This document shows, one piece after another, positions 18,797-29,600 of a DNA stretch of 64,000 nucleotides. The DNA comes from Leptospira meyeri (lineage in GTDB: Bacteria > Spirochaetota > Leptospiria > Leptospirales > Leptospiraceae): contig NZ_SORO01000003.1 of NCBI RefSeq assembly GCF_004368965.1, positions 248,001-312,000 of the forward strand. The letters run 5' to 3'. Each line of letters opens with the position of its first letter. The first letter of the stretch is position 1. The notes beneath the pieces are model-generated. The model was not told where the DNA came from and did not search any database. It saw only the letters and a program-made list of their open reading frames with translations. The translations under genes and the position numbers were made by a program.

Positions 18797-20908
18797 ATGA
18801 AACCAAACCGGAAACAGGGAAACCTAGGCTCAGGCCTGATTCGCATTTTTTTACTCAGCACTCTTGCCTGTACTCCGGCAAAAGATAACGGGTCAAACAT
18901 GGTTACCTTACTATTATTAGGCGGATACAACCAACCGGGAACTACTGAAGTTCATTCCTTTGGATCTTCAAAGGCAACCGCAATTGCAACGTCCCTGCAT
19001 AATCTAGATTACAGCCTTACATCCCAAGAGCGGGAAATTTTGATTTCAGAAAAAAATAACAACTCGTTCACAGACCAGATTTTTGTGGATGGACTAGGTC
19101 GAGAGGTCAGTTTCCGAGGATTTAATATTTCAGGGAATATGAAACTGGCGCAACATGGGTTTAAACCATTTGCAAATGAATCCGATGCAGAGATTGCTTT
19201 TACTAGGCTCGGAAAAACCACAGGATCAAATATCATTCGTTATACGATAGCTTGGGAAGGCGTCCATCCTGCAGTTGATACGATTGATTATAATTACCTA
19301 GATTCGGTCATAAACCAAATCAAAAAAGCAACAGCAAAACGAATGTACATTCTTCTTGATTACCATCAAGATTTGTTCTCACGCCATCTATTTAATAAAA
19401 ACTCTTGGCATACAGGAAATGGTGCACCGGCTTGGATTACCAAGGGAGGGAGTTACCCAACCGAATACTGTGGCATAATTTGTGCCAGTTGGAGTCAAAA
19501 CAATTTAACAAACGAAGCAGTCCGTCGTGCCTTTCGTAACTTTTGGAACAATGCCCCACTATCCACAAATTCTGGAACAAGGAATATGCAAACAGAGTTT
19601 CTATGGCAAATCGGAAAAACATCTGCCTATCTAAAAGATAAACTTAGTGCAGAAGAATTTTCTTATATACTCGGACTTGATCCATTTAATGAACCAGTGG
19701 ACGGAGGAATGGAAGGATTAACGCCTGCTCAGTGGGACAATCAAAAGTTATGGCCAATGTACAAAAAAATCCGAACCATTTTAAATCAAAATGGATGGGA
19801 AAATAAATGGGTATTTGCTGAACCTTTAGTATTTTGGAATACAAATATTGGTTCGGCGATTGCACCAGCAACAGGAGGTGGTCATTTGCTCTCACCACCT
19901 GGTCCAGGATTTGTATTTAACTCTCACTTCTATGACGCAGGGCGTATGGGAACAGACCTTACTGGAATTGATAATGCAACCTATTTCAAATATTTAGATG
20001 AAATCAGAAAGGAATCCAGGTTTCTAAAAATTCCCGTTTTCCTGAGTGAATTTGGAATGTGGCTCAAAGGAACAGGTGCAAAAGATACCCCTCGAATGAT
20101 CAGTGCCGTATACCAAGCGATGGAGATTTCAGATGGAAACCAAAGTTCCAAATCTAGATTCGCCGATTTTTACAATCCCATTGTATCGGGAACACAATGG
20201 CACTGGGATTATTATTACAATAACCATGCAGAGTATATGAATGGAAATCCAAATAAACTTGTTACTACAAAAGATGCATGGAATGAAGAAGACTTTTCAG
20301 TGGTAGGAAATTATGGAACCAGTTTCAACTTAAATAACCATTCCATCGAGCGAGGTTATTTGCGCAAATCGCAAGGCCGGATCATCAGTAGTTATTATAA
20401 TACAGTTGGGTACGATACTTGGAACAATGTATTTTCTTGGGCCGCAATCAAACCGGGAGACTCGGAACCAAAATACTTTGTGGGGAAAAGATTTCAATTG
20501 GTCATTTGGAAAGGAAGGTACTCGGATGCTCCCACAGAGGTCTACCTTCCCAATCATTTTGATCCTACGAAGGTTATTTTAGTTTCCGAAAAAAAAATCT
20601 ATAACCAGTCCATACCAACCACTCCTAACCAGGAAACCAATGAGGTCATCATCACTCCAGATCGGAATCGAGAGGTTGGTTCTGGAAACATTTTACATAT
20701 ATGGGATGATTTGGATCTAGACGAAAATCCGAACTCATCTTATCATTATGTTTTGGTTGTGGATGGAGGAATTACTTCCTATTCCTTACAAACACTTCAA
20801 GAGATCCAATCCAAACTCAACACCCGGATTCTGTTAGAACAAAAAAGTCCGATCTATTTAACGGGGAAAATGACATACGGCGGATATCCCGCCGAATCAT
20901 CAAATTAA
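18797..20908 (+). CDS. Endoglycoceramidase-like GH5 glycoside hydrolase lipoprotein
   Basis: About 703 residues from ATG 18797 (GAGGAA just upstream); a longer frame opens at GTG 18746. The signal peptide ends in a lipobox-like STLAC. The GH5 (beta/alpha)8 domain follows: VDGLGREVSFRGFNISGNMK, RYTIAWEGVHP, ILLDYHQDLFSR, acid/base Glu in GLDPFNEPVDGG, and nucleophile Glu in FLSEFGMW. The C-terminal ~180 residues form a beta-sandwich as in endoglycoceramidases. These enzymes cut the bond between glycan and ceramide in glycosphingolipids. Divergence from a ceramidase and shared palindromes support that substrate over cellulose-type GH5 activity. Confidence 0.85.
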   Translation: MKPNRKQGNLGSGLIRIFLLSTLACTPAKDNGSNMVTLLLLGGYNQPGTTEVHSFGSSKATAIATSLHNLDYSLTSQEREILISEKNNNSFTDQIFVDGLGREVSFRGFNISGNMKLAQHGFKPFANESDAEIAFTRLGKTTGSNIIRYTIAWEGVHPAVDTIDYNYLDSVINQIKKATAKRMYILLDYHQDLFSRHLFNKNSWHTGNGAPAWITKGGSYPTEYCGIICASWSQNNLTNEAVRRAFRNFWNNAPLSTNSGTRNMQTEFLWQIGKTSAYLKDKLSAEEFSYILGLDPFNEPVDGGMEGLTPAQWDNQKLWPMYKKIRTILNQNGWENKWVFAEPLVFWNTNIGSAIAPATGGGHLLSPPGPGFVFNSHFYDAGRMGTDLTGIDNATYFKYLDEIRKESRFLKIPVFLSEFGMWLKGTGAKDTPRMISAVYQAMEISDGNQSSKSRFADFYNPIVSGTQWHWDYYYNNHAEYMNGNPNKLVTTKDAWNEEDFSVVGNYGTSFNLNNHSIERGYLRKSQGRIISSYYNTVGYDTWNNVFSWAAIKPGDSEPKYFVGKRFQLVIWKGRYSDAPTEVYLPNHFDPTKVILVSEKKIYNQSIPTTPNQETNEVIITPDRNREVGSGNILHIWDDLDLDENPNSSYHYVLVVDGGITSYSLQTLQEIQSKLNTRILLEQKSPIYLTGKMTYGGYPAESSN

Positions 20909-20910
20909 AG

Positions 20911-21747
20911 TTAACTTACTTTCTCTTGGATTTTCCAAATTCCTGATTTAGCTGTTTCTTTGACATAGGTCTGAAAGTCTTTTGGCTTTCTACCTAGTGC
21001 CAGCTCCAAATCGTTCGTGACTGATTCATTCCTTCCATCTAGGACTGTGCGAAACAAATAATCGATTAACCATAAAACATCATCTGGAAGCCCAAGTTTC
21101 CTTAGAGTTACCAAATAATCATCTAACGGAAGTTCCTCGAATAAAATCAATTGATTTGTGGTTTTTGCTATCGTTTGAAAAACATCTTTAAAACTAACAA
21201 GTTCTGGACCTGTCAGCTCATAGAGTTTATTTTTATGTTTGTCTGTCACAAGAGAATCAAAGGCAAGATCACAAAGATCATCCAAATCCACAAAGGGTTC
21301 CTTGGCTGCTACCCTTGGAAATAAAACCTTACCTTCTAAAATTGAGTCGAGAAACATTCCCTCACTAAAATTTTGTAAGAACCAACTCGATCGAAGGATG
21401 GTCCACTCTAACCCAGAGTTTTGTACAATTTGTTCGCAAGCTCTTGCTTCTGGTTCACCTCTTCCAGATAACAAAACAAGACGTTTTACCTCGTTTTTTT
21501 GACAAACTTGAACCAAGGATTGGATGGCCTTCAAAGATGAAGGTACTGCCAAATCTGGTTGGTAACTAATATAAACCTGGTTGATTCCTTGGAGGGCCTT
21601 TTCCCAACCTTCTGGGTTTTCCCAATCAAAGGATGGTTCCGCCTTTCTTGATCCCAACCGAACCGGATAATTGGCTTGTTTTAGTTTTGATAGAATTCGT
21701 GATCCAGTTTTTCCGCTGGATCCAATGATGAGTGTTTTTGGTTTCAT
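20911..21747 (-). CDS. NmrA-like NAD(P)-binding protein (atypical SDR)
   Basis: About 278 residues from the ATG at 21747; a frame extension adds MYSVY. The N-terminal Rossmann motif KTLIIGSSGKTGSRILSKL (GxxGxxG) is followed by RLVLLSGRGEPEARACEQIV and LEWTILRSSWFLQNFSEG, the pattern of NmrA/SDR_a5 proteins that sense or use NAD(P) as redox sensors or quinone reductases. It is next to, and on the same strand as, the AraC-type regulator at 21801, 53 bases apart. That regulator may control it, a common pairing. Substrate unknown. Confidence 0.85.
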   Translation of the reverse strand: MKPKTLIIGSSGKTGSRILSKLKQANYPVRLGSRKAEPSFDWENPEGWEKALQGINQVYISYQPDLAVPSSLKAIQSLVQVCQKNEVKRLVLLSGRGEPEARACEQIVQNSGLEWTILRSSWFLQNFSEGMFLDSILEGKVLFPRVAAKEPFVDLDDLCDLAFDSLVTDKHKNKLYELTGPELVSFKDVFQTIAKTTNQLILFEELPLDDYLVTLRKLGLPDDVLWLIDYLFRTVLDGRNESVTNDLELALGRKPKDFQTYVKETAKSGIWKIQEKVS

Positions 21748-21800
21748 GTATACAGAATACAAAAAATCAAAAAAGAAAAATTGAACAAACCCGACAGATT

Positions 21801-22574
21801 TTAGTTTTTTTCTCTGAATTGAAATGGTTTTTTTTTGGTGAACAACTTAAATTGGCGGATAAAATGAGATTGGTCCGAATACCCACTAACATACGCTACA
21901 TCCGTAAGCCTAGAATTGTTTTCTGTATTTATTTCATTTAAACTAAATTGGAACCGAATGATGGTTGAAAACTGTTTTGGAGTCAAACCCACATAGTTTT
22001 GGAATCGCCTTTGCAGTGTTCTTTCCGAAAGTCCATGTTTTTTAGATAATTTTCCAATTTCACAGTTCCCTTTTTTCTCTAATATTTCTTCGATACAAAC
22101 ATGCAAAACCGGGTCTGGGTGAAACTTCTTTCCTTTTTCGATAATGAAATTCATTAATGCCTGGGTACCCAAAGAAGAAGAAAACTCATCTATCGCCAAA
22201 CTAAAACTAGGTTCAAAGTTCCAATCGGATCTGGGGATTGTCCAACATGAATTGGTTAATTCAAGAACAGGAATGTCCAAAGAAGATTCTACGACTGCAG
22301 GGAGAAGTTGCACCATCACGAAGAAAAAAGGACCATTAATTTCAATTTGTATGGGTTCAATGGTTTGCCCATATACAAACACAGGGTCCATTACTTTGGA
22401 TTCCGAACCAACAAAAACCGTCACAGGCTTTTTAGAATGAAAAAAAACAATTCCAGGAAATCCATCCGCATAAAAAGGAAGTGTTTGTTTCTCTTCGCAA
22501 TTGGATTCAAATACAAATACAGATTGGATTAGTGATTTTTCCTTAGGACTTAGATCGGGTTTCCATACTTTCAT
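21801..22574 (-). CDS. AraC-family transcriptional regulator
   Basis: 257 residues. The N-terminal ~150 residues are a cupin-like sensory domain (DUF6597-like: FYADGFPGIVFFHSKKPVTV). The C-terminal AraC domain has both helix-turn-helices: IGKLSKKHGLSERTLQRRFQ, then LTDVAYVSGYSDQSHFIRQFKLF, ending KKPFQFREKN. It probably activates the downstream NmrA-like gene in response to an unknown ligand. Confidence 0.88.
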   Translation of the reverse strand: MKVWKPDLSPKEKSLIQSVFVFESNCEEKQTLPFYADGFPGIVFFHSKKPVTVFVGSESKVMDPVFVYGQTIEPIQIEINGPFFFVMVQLLPAVVESSLDIPVLELTNSCWTIPRSDWNFEPSFSLAIDEFSSSLGTQALMNFIIEKGKKFHPDPVLHVCIEEILEKKGNCEIGKLSKKHGLSERTLQRRFQNYVGLTPKQFSTIIRFQFSLNEINTENNSRLTDVAYVSGYSDQSHFIRQFKLFTKKKPFQFREKN

Positions 22575-22827
22575 TCGGTCTTAATGAATCCAATCTTACT
22601 ACAAACCTTAAACTAGTCGCTTCTCATGTTTTGAAACTAAAGAAGGTATAATCCTTGGCCTGCAAGTTACTTAGACTTATATTTGATTTCATTGGATTAT
22701 TTTTTTTAAAAATTATACTACAAAATAAAATTTCACATAACAAACGTATTTATTTTTTTTCTATAAAACATGATTTTCTTTTTTTACCCATTTACACGGG
22801 AGAGAGCAAAAAGGGAATGTGTTCTTA

Positions 22828-23811
22828 ATGGCAAAATTTTCAATTCTCGATTTAGTATTTATCAATGAAGGAAATAGTGCAAAAGAGGCACTGGCGAATT
22901 CCGTGCGAGTGGCAAAAGCAGCAGAGAGTTTGGGTTATCATCGCATTTGGGTAGCAGAACACCATAACTTCCCTTCCATTGCGAGTGCTGCTACCTCTGT
23001 GGTCATTGGGCATTTGGCGGGACATACCAAAACCATACGCGTTGGTGCAGGTGGAATCATGTTACCAAATCATTCTCCTCTTGTCATTGCAGAACAATTT
23101 GGAACCTTAGAAAGTTTATATCCCGGAAGGATTGATTTAGGCCTTGGTCGTGCTCCCGGAACCGATCAACTCACCTTACGTGCGTTAAGACGTGATGCCA
23201 TGAATGCACAAACCTTCCCAGAAGATGTCAAAGAACTTCTCGCTTATTTTGAAGATGATGAAAATCAATTACAAGTACGTGCGATTCCCGGAATGGGAAC
23301 CCATGTCCCCGTCTGGATTTTAGGATCTAGTTTATTTGGTGCACAATTAGCAGCACTCCTCGGACTTCCTTATGCCTTTGCTTCTCATTTTGCACCGGGA
23401 GCACTTATGGAAGCAATTGCCATTTATCGAAAACAATTTCGACCTTCTCTCTATTTGGACAAACCTTATGTGATGGTAGGAGTAAATGTGATTGCAGCGG
23501 ATACAGACAAAGAAGCGGAGTTTCTCTTCACAAGTTCCCAACAATCTTTTACTCGTATCCTTCGAAATATGAGAGGACCTTTTCCACCTCCCATCGAAAA
23601 CATGGATTCCTATTGGTCTCCACAAGAAAAACAAATGGCATCTCAAATGTTATCTTATTCAGTTGTAGGTGCACCTGAGACAATAAAAGTGGGTATTAAA
23701 AAAGTTTTAGATGAGACAAAAGCCGATGAATTAATGACTGTCACATCCATTTATGATACCGATAAAAAAATTCGTTCTCTTGAAATTTTGGCAAATTCGG
23801 TAACTGAATGA
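22828..23811 (+). CDS. LLM-class flavin-dependent oxidoreductase (bacterial luciferase-like)
   Basis: 327 residues from ATG 22828 (AAGGGA 11 bases upstream; an in-frame GTG at 22819 is an alternative). It has a single TIM-barrel domain of the luciferase-like monooxygenase family. [44 protein letters not shown] and [16 protein letters not shown] are the hallmarks of the MsnO8-type subgroup. It uses reduced FMN; substrate unknown. The ~250 bases upstream are AT-rich without a recognisable element. Confidence 0.92.
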   Translation: MAKFSILDLVFINEGNSAKEALANSVRVAKAAESLGYHRIWVAEHHNFPSIASAATSVVIGHLAGHTKTIRVGAGGIMLPNHSPLVIAEQFGTLESLYPGRIDLGLGRAPGTDQLTLRALRRDAMNAQTFPEDVKELLAYFEDDENQLQVRAIPGMGTHVPVWILGSSLFGAQLAALLGLPYAFASHFAPGALMEAIAIYRKQFRPSLYLDKPYVMVGVNVIAADTDKEAEFLFTSSQQSFTRILRNMRGPFPPPIENMDSYWSPQEKQMASQMLSYSVVGAPETIKVGIKKVLDETKADELMTVTSIYDTDKKIRSLEILANSVTE

Positions 23812-23939
23812 AAATAAAATTAAACAACTTCTTCCAATTTTTCTTTGCCTAACTTACTACTTTTGAACGGATAGACGGAAATACCTGGAACTTTCTTTAA
23901 AAATTTCAGGTCCTATCGTAGAATATGAAGGAAAAGTCT

Positions 23940-24968
23940 ATGAAACGAAAATTCAAATTCCTATTATTTTTATCTTCCATCCTCATCATTTTTTCAACCG
24001 CTTCTTGTTCCCGTGGCTGGTTACGCAGTAAAATCCAAGAGCGTTTCCAAAAAAAAATGGAAGAAAAACCAGCACCCATTGCGTCCAGCGACCTAAACCA
24101 AAAAATCGAAAGTCCTGGTGATTACACATTCACTTTTTCTTTTGAGGGAATCCCTCGTTATTACAAAATTCATGTACCAAAATCATATTCACCTAACAAA
24201 GAAACGCCTCTTCTCTTTGTTTTACACGGAGGTGGTGGTGATATGGAAATCCAATCCAACGAAGAATATTACCATCAAATATCCAAATCTGAAGAAATTG
24301 GACATATCGTCGTATTTCCAAATGGTTACAGCAAATACAAATCTGGAAAAATTGCGACATGGAATGCGGGAAATTGTTGTGCCGAAGCACGTGATAAAAA
24401 AATCGACGATGTTGGTTTTATCAAAGAAGTATTAAACCATGCCACCAAACAAATGCATATTGATAAATCCAAAGTTTATTCTACTGGGATGTCAAATGGA
24501 GCTATGATGACCTATCGTCTCGCTTGTGAAATGACAGATACATTTTCTGCTATCACAACTGTTGCAGGTACAGATAATACGGCCTCTTGTAATCCTTCCA
24601 AACCAATTTCCGTTTTGCATATTCACGCAAAAGATGATGACAAAGTACTATTTAACGGTGGTGCTGGGAATAGCTTCAAAGATAGATCGCTTGTTACCGA
24701 TTTTGTTTCTGTTCCAAAATCCGTAAGCAAATGGGTGGGATTCAACCAGTGCAATCCTACACCCAAACGTGTATTAGACGAACCTGGCGTTACCTGCGAC
24801 GAATACACTGAATGCAAAGATGGTGTGAAGGTAAAACTTTGTGTCACCGAATCGGGAGGACATTCTTGGCCAGGCGGTAAAAAACCCTCATTTTTCTTTG
24901 GGTCCGCCACCCCTTCCACTGCCATCAAAGCCAATGATGTAATGTGGGATTTTTTTACTGCCAAATGA
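23940..24968 (+). CDS. PHB-depolymerase/feruloyl-esterase-family lipoprotein
   Basis: 342 residues from ATG 23940 (a frame extension adds MKEKS). The lipoprotein signal ends in FSTASC. It has an alpha/beta-hydrolase fold of the Esterase_phb type: oxyanion region FVLHGGGGDMEIQSN, nucleophile elbow TGMSNGAMM (GxSxG), DDKVLFNGG around the likely Asp, and GGHSWPGG with the catalytic His. Paired cysteines in the C-terminal half (ECKDGVKVKLC) suggest disulfides and an exported enzyme. Such enzymes cut polyhydroxybutyrate, ferulate esters or short esters; substrate cannot be decided here. Confidence 0.87.
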   Translation: MKRKFKFLLFLSSILIIFSTASCSRGWLRSKIQERFQKKMEEKPAPIASSDLNQKIESPGDYTFTFSFEGIPRYYKIHVPKSYSPNKETPLLFVLHGGGGDMEIQSNEEYYHQISKSEEIGHIVVFPNGYSKYKSGKIATWNAGNCCAEARDKKIDDVGFIKEVLNHATKQMHIDKSKVYSTGMSNGAMMTYRLACEMTDTFSAITTVAGTDNTASCNPSKPISVLHIHAKDDDKVLFNGGAGNSFKDRSLVTDFVSVPKSVSKWVGFNQCNPTPKRVLDEPGVTCDEYTECKDGVKVKLCVTESGGHSWPGGKKPSFFFGSATPSTAIKANDVMWDFFTAK

Positions 24969-24987
24969 AGTAAAAAATAATAATCAC

Positions 24988-25016
24988 CTAGTATGCCAAT
25001 CACTTCTGCATGCTAG
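24988..25016. terminator. Hairpin between convergent genes
   Basis: CTAGTATGC (24988-24996) pairs with GCATGCTAG (25008-25016), with one G.T wobble and an 11-base loop. Read on the minus strand it is followed by an AT-rich, T-containing run, so it probably ends the DSD1-like gene; it could act both ways. Confidence 0.45.
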
Positions 25017-26299
25017 TTGATAAAACACTTCCAAGTTCCATTGATTTTTCCTTTTCTCAAAAGAACTACTTCGCCCATCTCTGCCATCACCTTCTCACTC
25101 TGAGTCGGGCGGAAAAAAACATAGTCATCAGGTTTCAATCCAGTCGCCAAACTTCCATTCAATATCCCTTGGTTTGTACTAGAACCATAAAGGCTATTGT
25201 CAAATAGACCTTGTGGAGATTCTTTTTTTGCAAGATAAGCACCACCATAAATGAAATAAGTCACTTGTAAGTTTGGATTCCACAATGGAAATACAAAAGA
25301 AATGGATTCTAAAAATGGGATAGTTGTTCCTTCTAATCGTTTTAAAACTGGGGCAGCAATAAAAAAGGCAGGTTTGTGTTCCACAAGCGTGCTCACATCA
25401 AAATCTGTTGGCATCACAAGTGCTGAACCAACGGAGACATCATTGACAACATTTTGATTTTTTTGATAAAATCGATATGTTTTACTTCCTCCACCATTCA
25501 ATAGTAATTCTTTATCAAACAAAGAAGGAAAAGATTTTTTTCCAGAATGAACAAAAGCTTCATATTGATTCAAAGAAGATTGAATCTCCTTCTCTATAAC
25601 ATCATTTTTATCGCCTAATAGACTTGGAACGGAAGCGACATGTGGCTCGTAACCCATAAATCCACCAAACTCCAAGTTCTTTTGATCGCCCTGAATCATG
25701 GAAAGAATTTGATTTACTTCATTTGGATGGACGAATCCACCTCGATGAAGGCCAATATCAATTTCTAAAACAAGGTTTAGTTTTATATTCTTCAGTTTTG
25801 CAAATTCCAAGTATTGGTTGAGTCTTGTTTTTGTATCTACTAACCAGTGAATTTTTTGGAATCGGTCTAGTTTTGTTTTTTGATAAATATCTTCTAATGC
25901 ACGAACTGGCATCGGTTTACCTAGGAGGATATCGAAAGAAGAAAACTCTGGATCACCGAGTAACATCACGAGATCACCAGAATGAAAAACCATAAGACGA
26001 TTTGTTTTTGTTGCTTTCGTAATATAACGAAGAAGATCCAAAGAAGGAAGTGACTTTACAACAATACGATAGTGCAAAGGCGGTGGTATATTTTTCGACA
26101 GGGTAGATAAATTTTCATCCAACCGATCCAAGTCCAAAAGTACAACCGGTTTTCCAAAGCCTTTTGTTTTTAACTCTTCATTAAGAGCAGAATAGTATTC
26201 TTGGTAAGCAGAGCCCACATCTTTTGGTTTTAAAAAAGATAGAAGTATCAGTACGATCAGTAGAAAAAACCAGAGGCGGGATTTACGAGTTTTGAACAT
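25013..26299 (-). CDS. DSD1/alanine-racemase-domain PLP-dependent protein
   Basis: 428 residues. An N-terminal membrane anchor (LWFFLLIVLILLSFL) precedes an alanine-racemase-type barrel: PVVLLDLDRLDENLSTL, then RIVVKSLPS with the presumed PLP-binding lysine. LEIDIGLHRGGF and ELLNGGGSKTYRF match D-threonine aldolase/D-serine dehydratase-like proteins, and the C-terminal domain resembles the D-Ser dehydratase-like fold (DDYVFFRPTQSE). Probably a D-amino-acid lyase or deaminase. The membrane anchor is unusual for these soluble enzymes. It is alone, converging on the esterase. Confidence 0.82.
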   Translation of the reverse strand: MFKTRKSRLWFFLLIVLILLSFLKPKDVGSAYQEYYSALNEELKTKGFGKPVVLLDLDRLDENLSTLSKNIPPPLHYRIVVKSLPSLDLLRYITKATKTNRLMVFHSGDLVMLLGDPEFSSFDILLGKPMPVRALEDIYQKTKLDRFQKIHWLVDTKTRLNQYLEFAKLKNIKLNLVLEIDIGLHRGGFVHPNEVNQILSMIQGDQKNLEFGGFMGYEPHVASVPSLLGDKNDVIEKEIQSSLNQYEAFVHSGKKSFPSLFDKELLLNGGGSKTYRFYQKNQNVVNDVSVGSALVMPTDFDVSTLVEHKPAFFIAAPVLKRLEGTTIPFLESISFVFPLWNPNLQVTYFIYGGAYLAKKESPQGLFDNSLYGSSTNQGILNGSLATGLKPDDYVFFRPTQSEKVMAEMGEVVLLRKGKINGTWKCFIN

Positions 26300-26650
26300 A
26301 AATTTCCAATTTTAATTGATAAAAATTTTATAATCTTCCAAAAATAATTGTGACTTTTTTTCTTTTGTCAACGAATGATTTGGCAAACAAATCGTATTTG
26401 TTGGAGTTGCAGACAACCTATCACCAGTTATGTGAAGAAATAACACTTATATTTCGTTATAGCATTCTTCCATTTTGTTACTTTTGTAGCATTTTGACTT
26501 AAGTTCTATCACGAGTAAAAGCATGTTGTTCGTTTTTATTTAGATTTGACTTTGTTTCTTTTCTTAAAAACCAAACCCTTTTGTTCTTGGTAAAAATCTA
26601 CTATCCTCCCTAATGAAGCAAAAGGCAGAGTCTTTTTCTTGGGATTTATA
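26300..26650. other. Intergenic region upstream of the hybrid kinase
   Basis: About 350 AT-rich bases between divergent genes, presumably holding both promoters. I see no strong palindrome, repeat, RNA structure or open frame. Confidence 0.4.
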
Positions 26651-29600
26651 ATGAAAATTCGTTATCTATTTGCGATTTACTGTTCTCTTGTCCCCCTACT
26701 GCCACTTCATGCTAGCCCCAAACTTACCATTTTTCAATTAAACAATCCAACAGAACTACTGAAACTCTCAGGTCCATGGAGTTTCAGCCCTAAAGATGAC
26801 ATAACCAAAGCCCAAAAACATTTCCCCGATGCAAACTGGGACCAACTATCCGTTCCTGCGCAGTGGAACAATTCAGGTTTGTCTGGTTTTCAAGTCGGTT
26901 GGTATAGACAAACCTTCCATGTTTCAAAATCATTTCTAGACCAAAAGTTAAGTATCCTCACTCCTATCATTGCCGATGCCAATGAAATCTATATCAACGG
27001 AGTTCTTGTTGGTCGAACAGGTTTGATTTCCGATTCCGGTGAGTTGATTAAAAAAAGCAGTAGAATCAGTGTATATACAATCCCAAGCTATATCATTAAT
27101 TTTGAGGGAGAGAACACGATTGCTGTGCGAGTGGCTGATGATGTCGGATGGGGTGGATTTGTAAATTCGGAATTTTATATGGGCGAGTCAGATCTCATCC
27201 AAGGAAAATTCTATAAATACATTATGTGGAATTCAGCAATTTGTTTTGCTTTTTTATATTCTGCAATTTATTGCCTGATCCTTTGGTTACGTAGCCGAAG
27301 AGAACGTGCCTATTTAATGTATTTCTTTTTTGCAATCCTTGCGGGACTTGCAACCTTTGGCAACTTATCCCTCCCGTATTTTATTTGGGATAACTTTTGG
27401 TTCAACCATTTTGTTTTCCATCCTGCATTGAACTTAATGGGTATATTTGGAACTCTTTTCTTTTTTGATTTTGCAGGACAAAAACCATCCAAATTAATAA
27501 AGGGTGTTCTTTGTTTTCATTCAATCCTTGCCATCGTTTCCTTTTTTACATTTAATCCTTTTATCATGGATATTTATTCAAAGTATACATTAAATGTGAA
27601 TGATATTCTCTCACTTCTAGAACTTATTTTTATTTTCGCCTTCACTATCAAAGCAGTTCGTAATCAACAGCCAGGTGCCTTTATTATTTTAATTGGGCAA
27701 ATTGGACTTGGGATCACCGTGATCTTCTCAGTTTTAAGTTATCTACAAATTTATGTTTCTATTTTAGATCGATCTCTTTCAGAAGGATTTTTATTTTACA
27801 CTCTGAGTTTGTCCTTTGCATTATCGATTCGTTTCGCAAAACTTTATGAAGTAACAAACCAATTAAAAAGTGAACTAGAAAAGAAAAACGAAGAATTAAT
27901 TTCATTGGATAAAATGAAAAACGAGTTTTTATCCAATACTTCTCACGAATTGAGAACGCCGCTAAATGGTATTATCGGCATTACAGAATCTCTCATAGAA
28001 GGTGCGATGGGTACCGTTAGTAATGGAGTCGCCAAAAACTTAGGGTTTATCATATCGTCTGCCAAAAGACTTTCCAACTTAGTCAATGACCTGCTTGATT
28101 TTTCAATGATGAAAAATCGGAGGTTTAAACTTTTCCCGATCACACTGGCAATCCAACCTTCCGTTGAAGTAACAATGAGCCTACTAGAACGTACAGCTAA
28201 AGAAAAAGGCATTGCTCTCATCAGCGAAATTCAAGATAACACTCCTTTGGTTTTTGGAGATGAAAGTAGAATTCAGCAAATCCTATTCAATTTAATCGGG
28301 AACGCAATCAAATTCACCGAATCAGGAACTATTCGAGTCACTGCGAGAACAATTAACAACGGTTTGGTTGATTATTTGGAAATTTCCATCATTGATACAG
28401 GGATTGGGCTCTCTAAAGAAGATCAAAATAAAATTTTTTCTCCCTTCGCTCAAGCGGACGCCAGTATCTCGCGAAACTTTGGTGGTGTAGGACTTGGTCT
28501 TTCCATCACAAAAAACTTGGTAGAATTACATACAGGAACGATATCTGTTGAATCGGAACTAGGCAAAGGTTCTGCATTTCGATTTACATTACCTCTTGCG
28601 AATGGTCAAACAGAATTTCAATTCCCAAAAAGTTCAAATGCTGAAGGTTCTCATATATGGATGTCCACAGAAGATTTACGCGGAAATTTTATCGTTGAAC
28701 AAGCGTATACCGAAAGGATGGAACTTAGCACAAATCTCTCGAAAGATTTAAATAGAAATCTAACGATACTTGCTGTTGACGATGACCCCATTAATCTAGA
28801 AGTTTTAAAAATCCAACTTAGCGGATCAGGGTTTAACGTAGTTCCGGTTTTGGACGGACCAACAGCAATCAATGTCGCAAATGAAATTAAACCAGATTTG
28901 GTATTGTTAGACATCATGATGCCAAAAATGAGTGGCTATCAAGTTTGCAAAATATTGAGAGAATCTTATTCAATGTATGAAATGCCAATTCTAATGTTAA
29001 CGGCAAAAAATAGAATTGAAGATGTACTTTCTGGCTTAGAGGCAGGCGCCAACGATTATCTAGGAAAACCTTTTGATAAAAGAGAACTACTTGCGAGAGT
29101 CAACACACTTATCCTTTTAAAATCTGCGGTTGAAGAAAAAGAAGATTATTTAAGCATCAAAGCCGAACTAAAATTAGCAAAAAAAATTCAAGACTCTTCC
29201 CTTCCTTTAAATCCACCAACTGGAGGAAGGGCAACCATTGTATCAAGGTACAATCCGATGACTTCGATTGGAGGAGATTATTATGACTTTCACACTCCCG
29301 ACGAAAATAGTCTAGGTGTTGTGATTGCCGATGTTTCAGGACATGGGATTCCTGCTGCAATTGTTGCCGCAATGTTTAAGATGGCATTTAACTTACAAAA
29401 ACATGTGTCCAAAAAACCTAACGAAGTCTTAAAAAGAATCAACAAACTATTACTGGATTCTATTCATAAACAATTTGTCACGGCTTGTTACTTATTTTTT
29501 GATTTAGAAAGTCAAAGAATCCTTTATGCAAGTGCCGGTCACCCTCCCGTAGCTTTTTATAGAAGAAAAACTAACAAAGTAGAAATGGTACGACCAAGAG

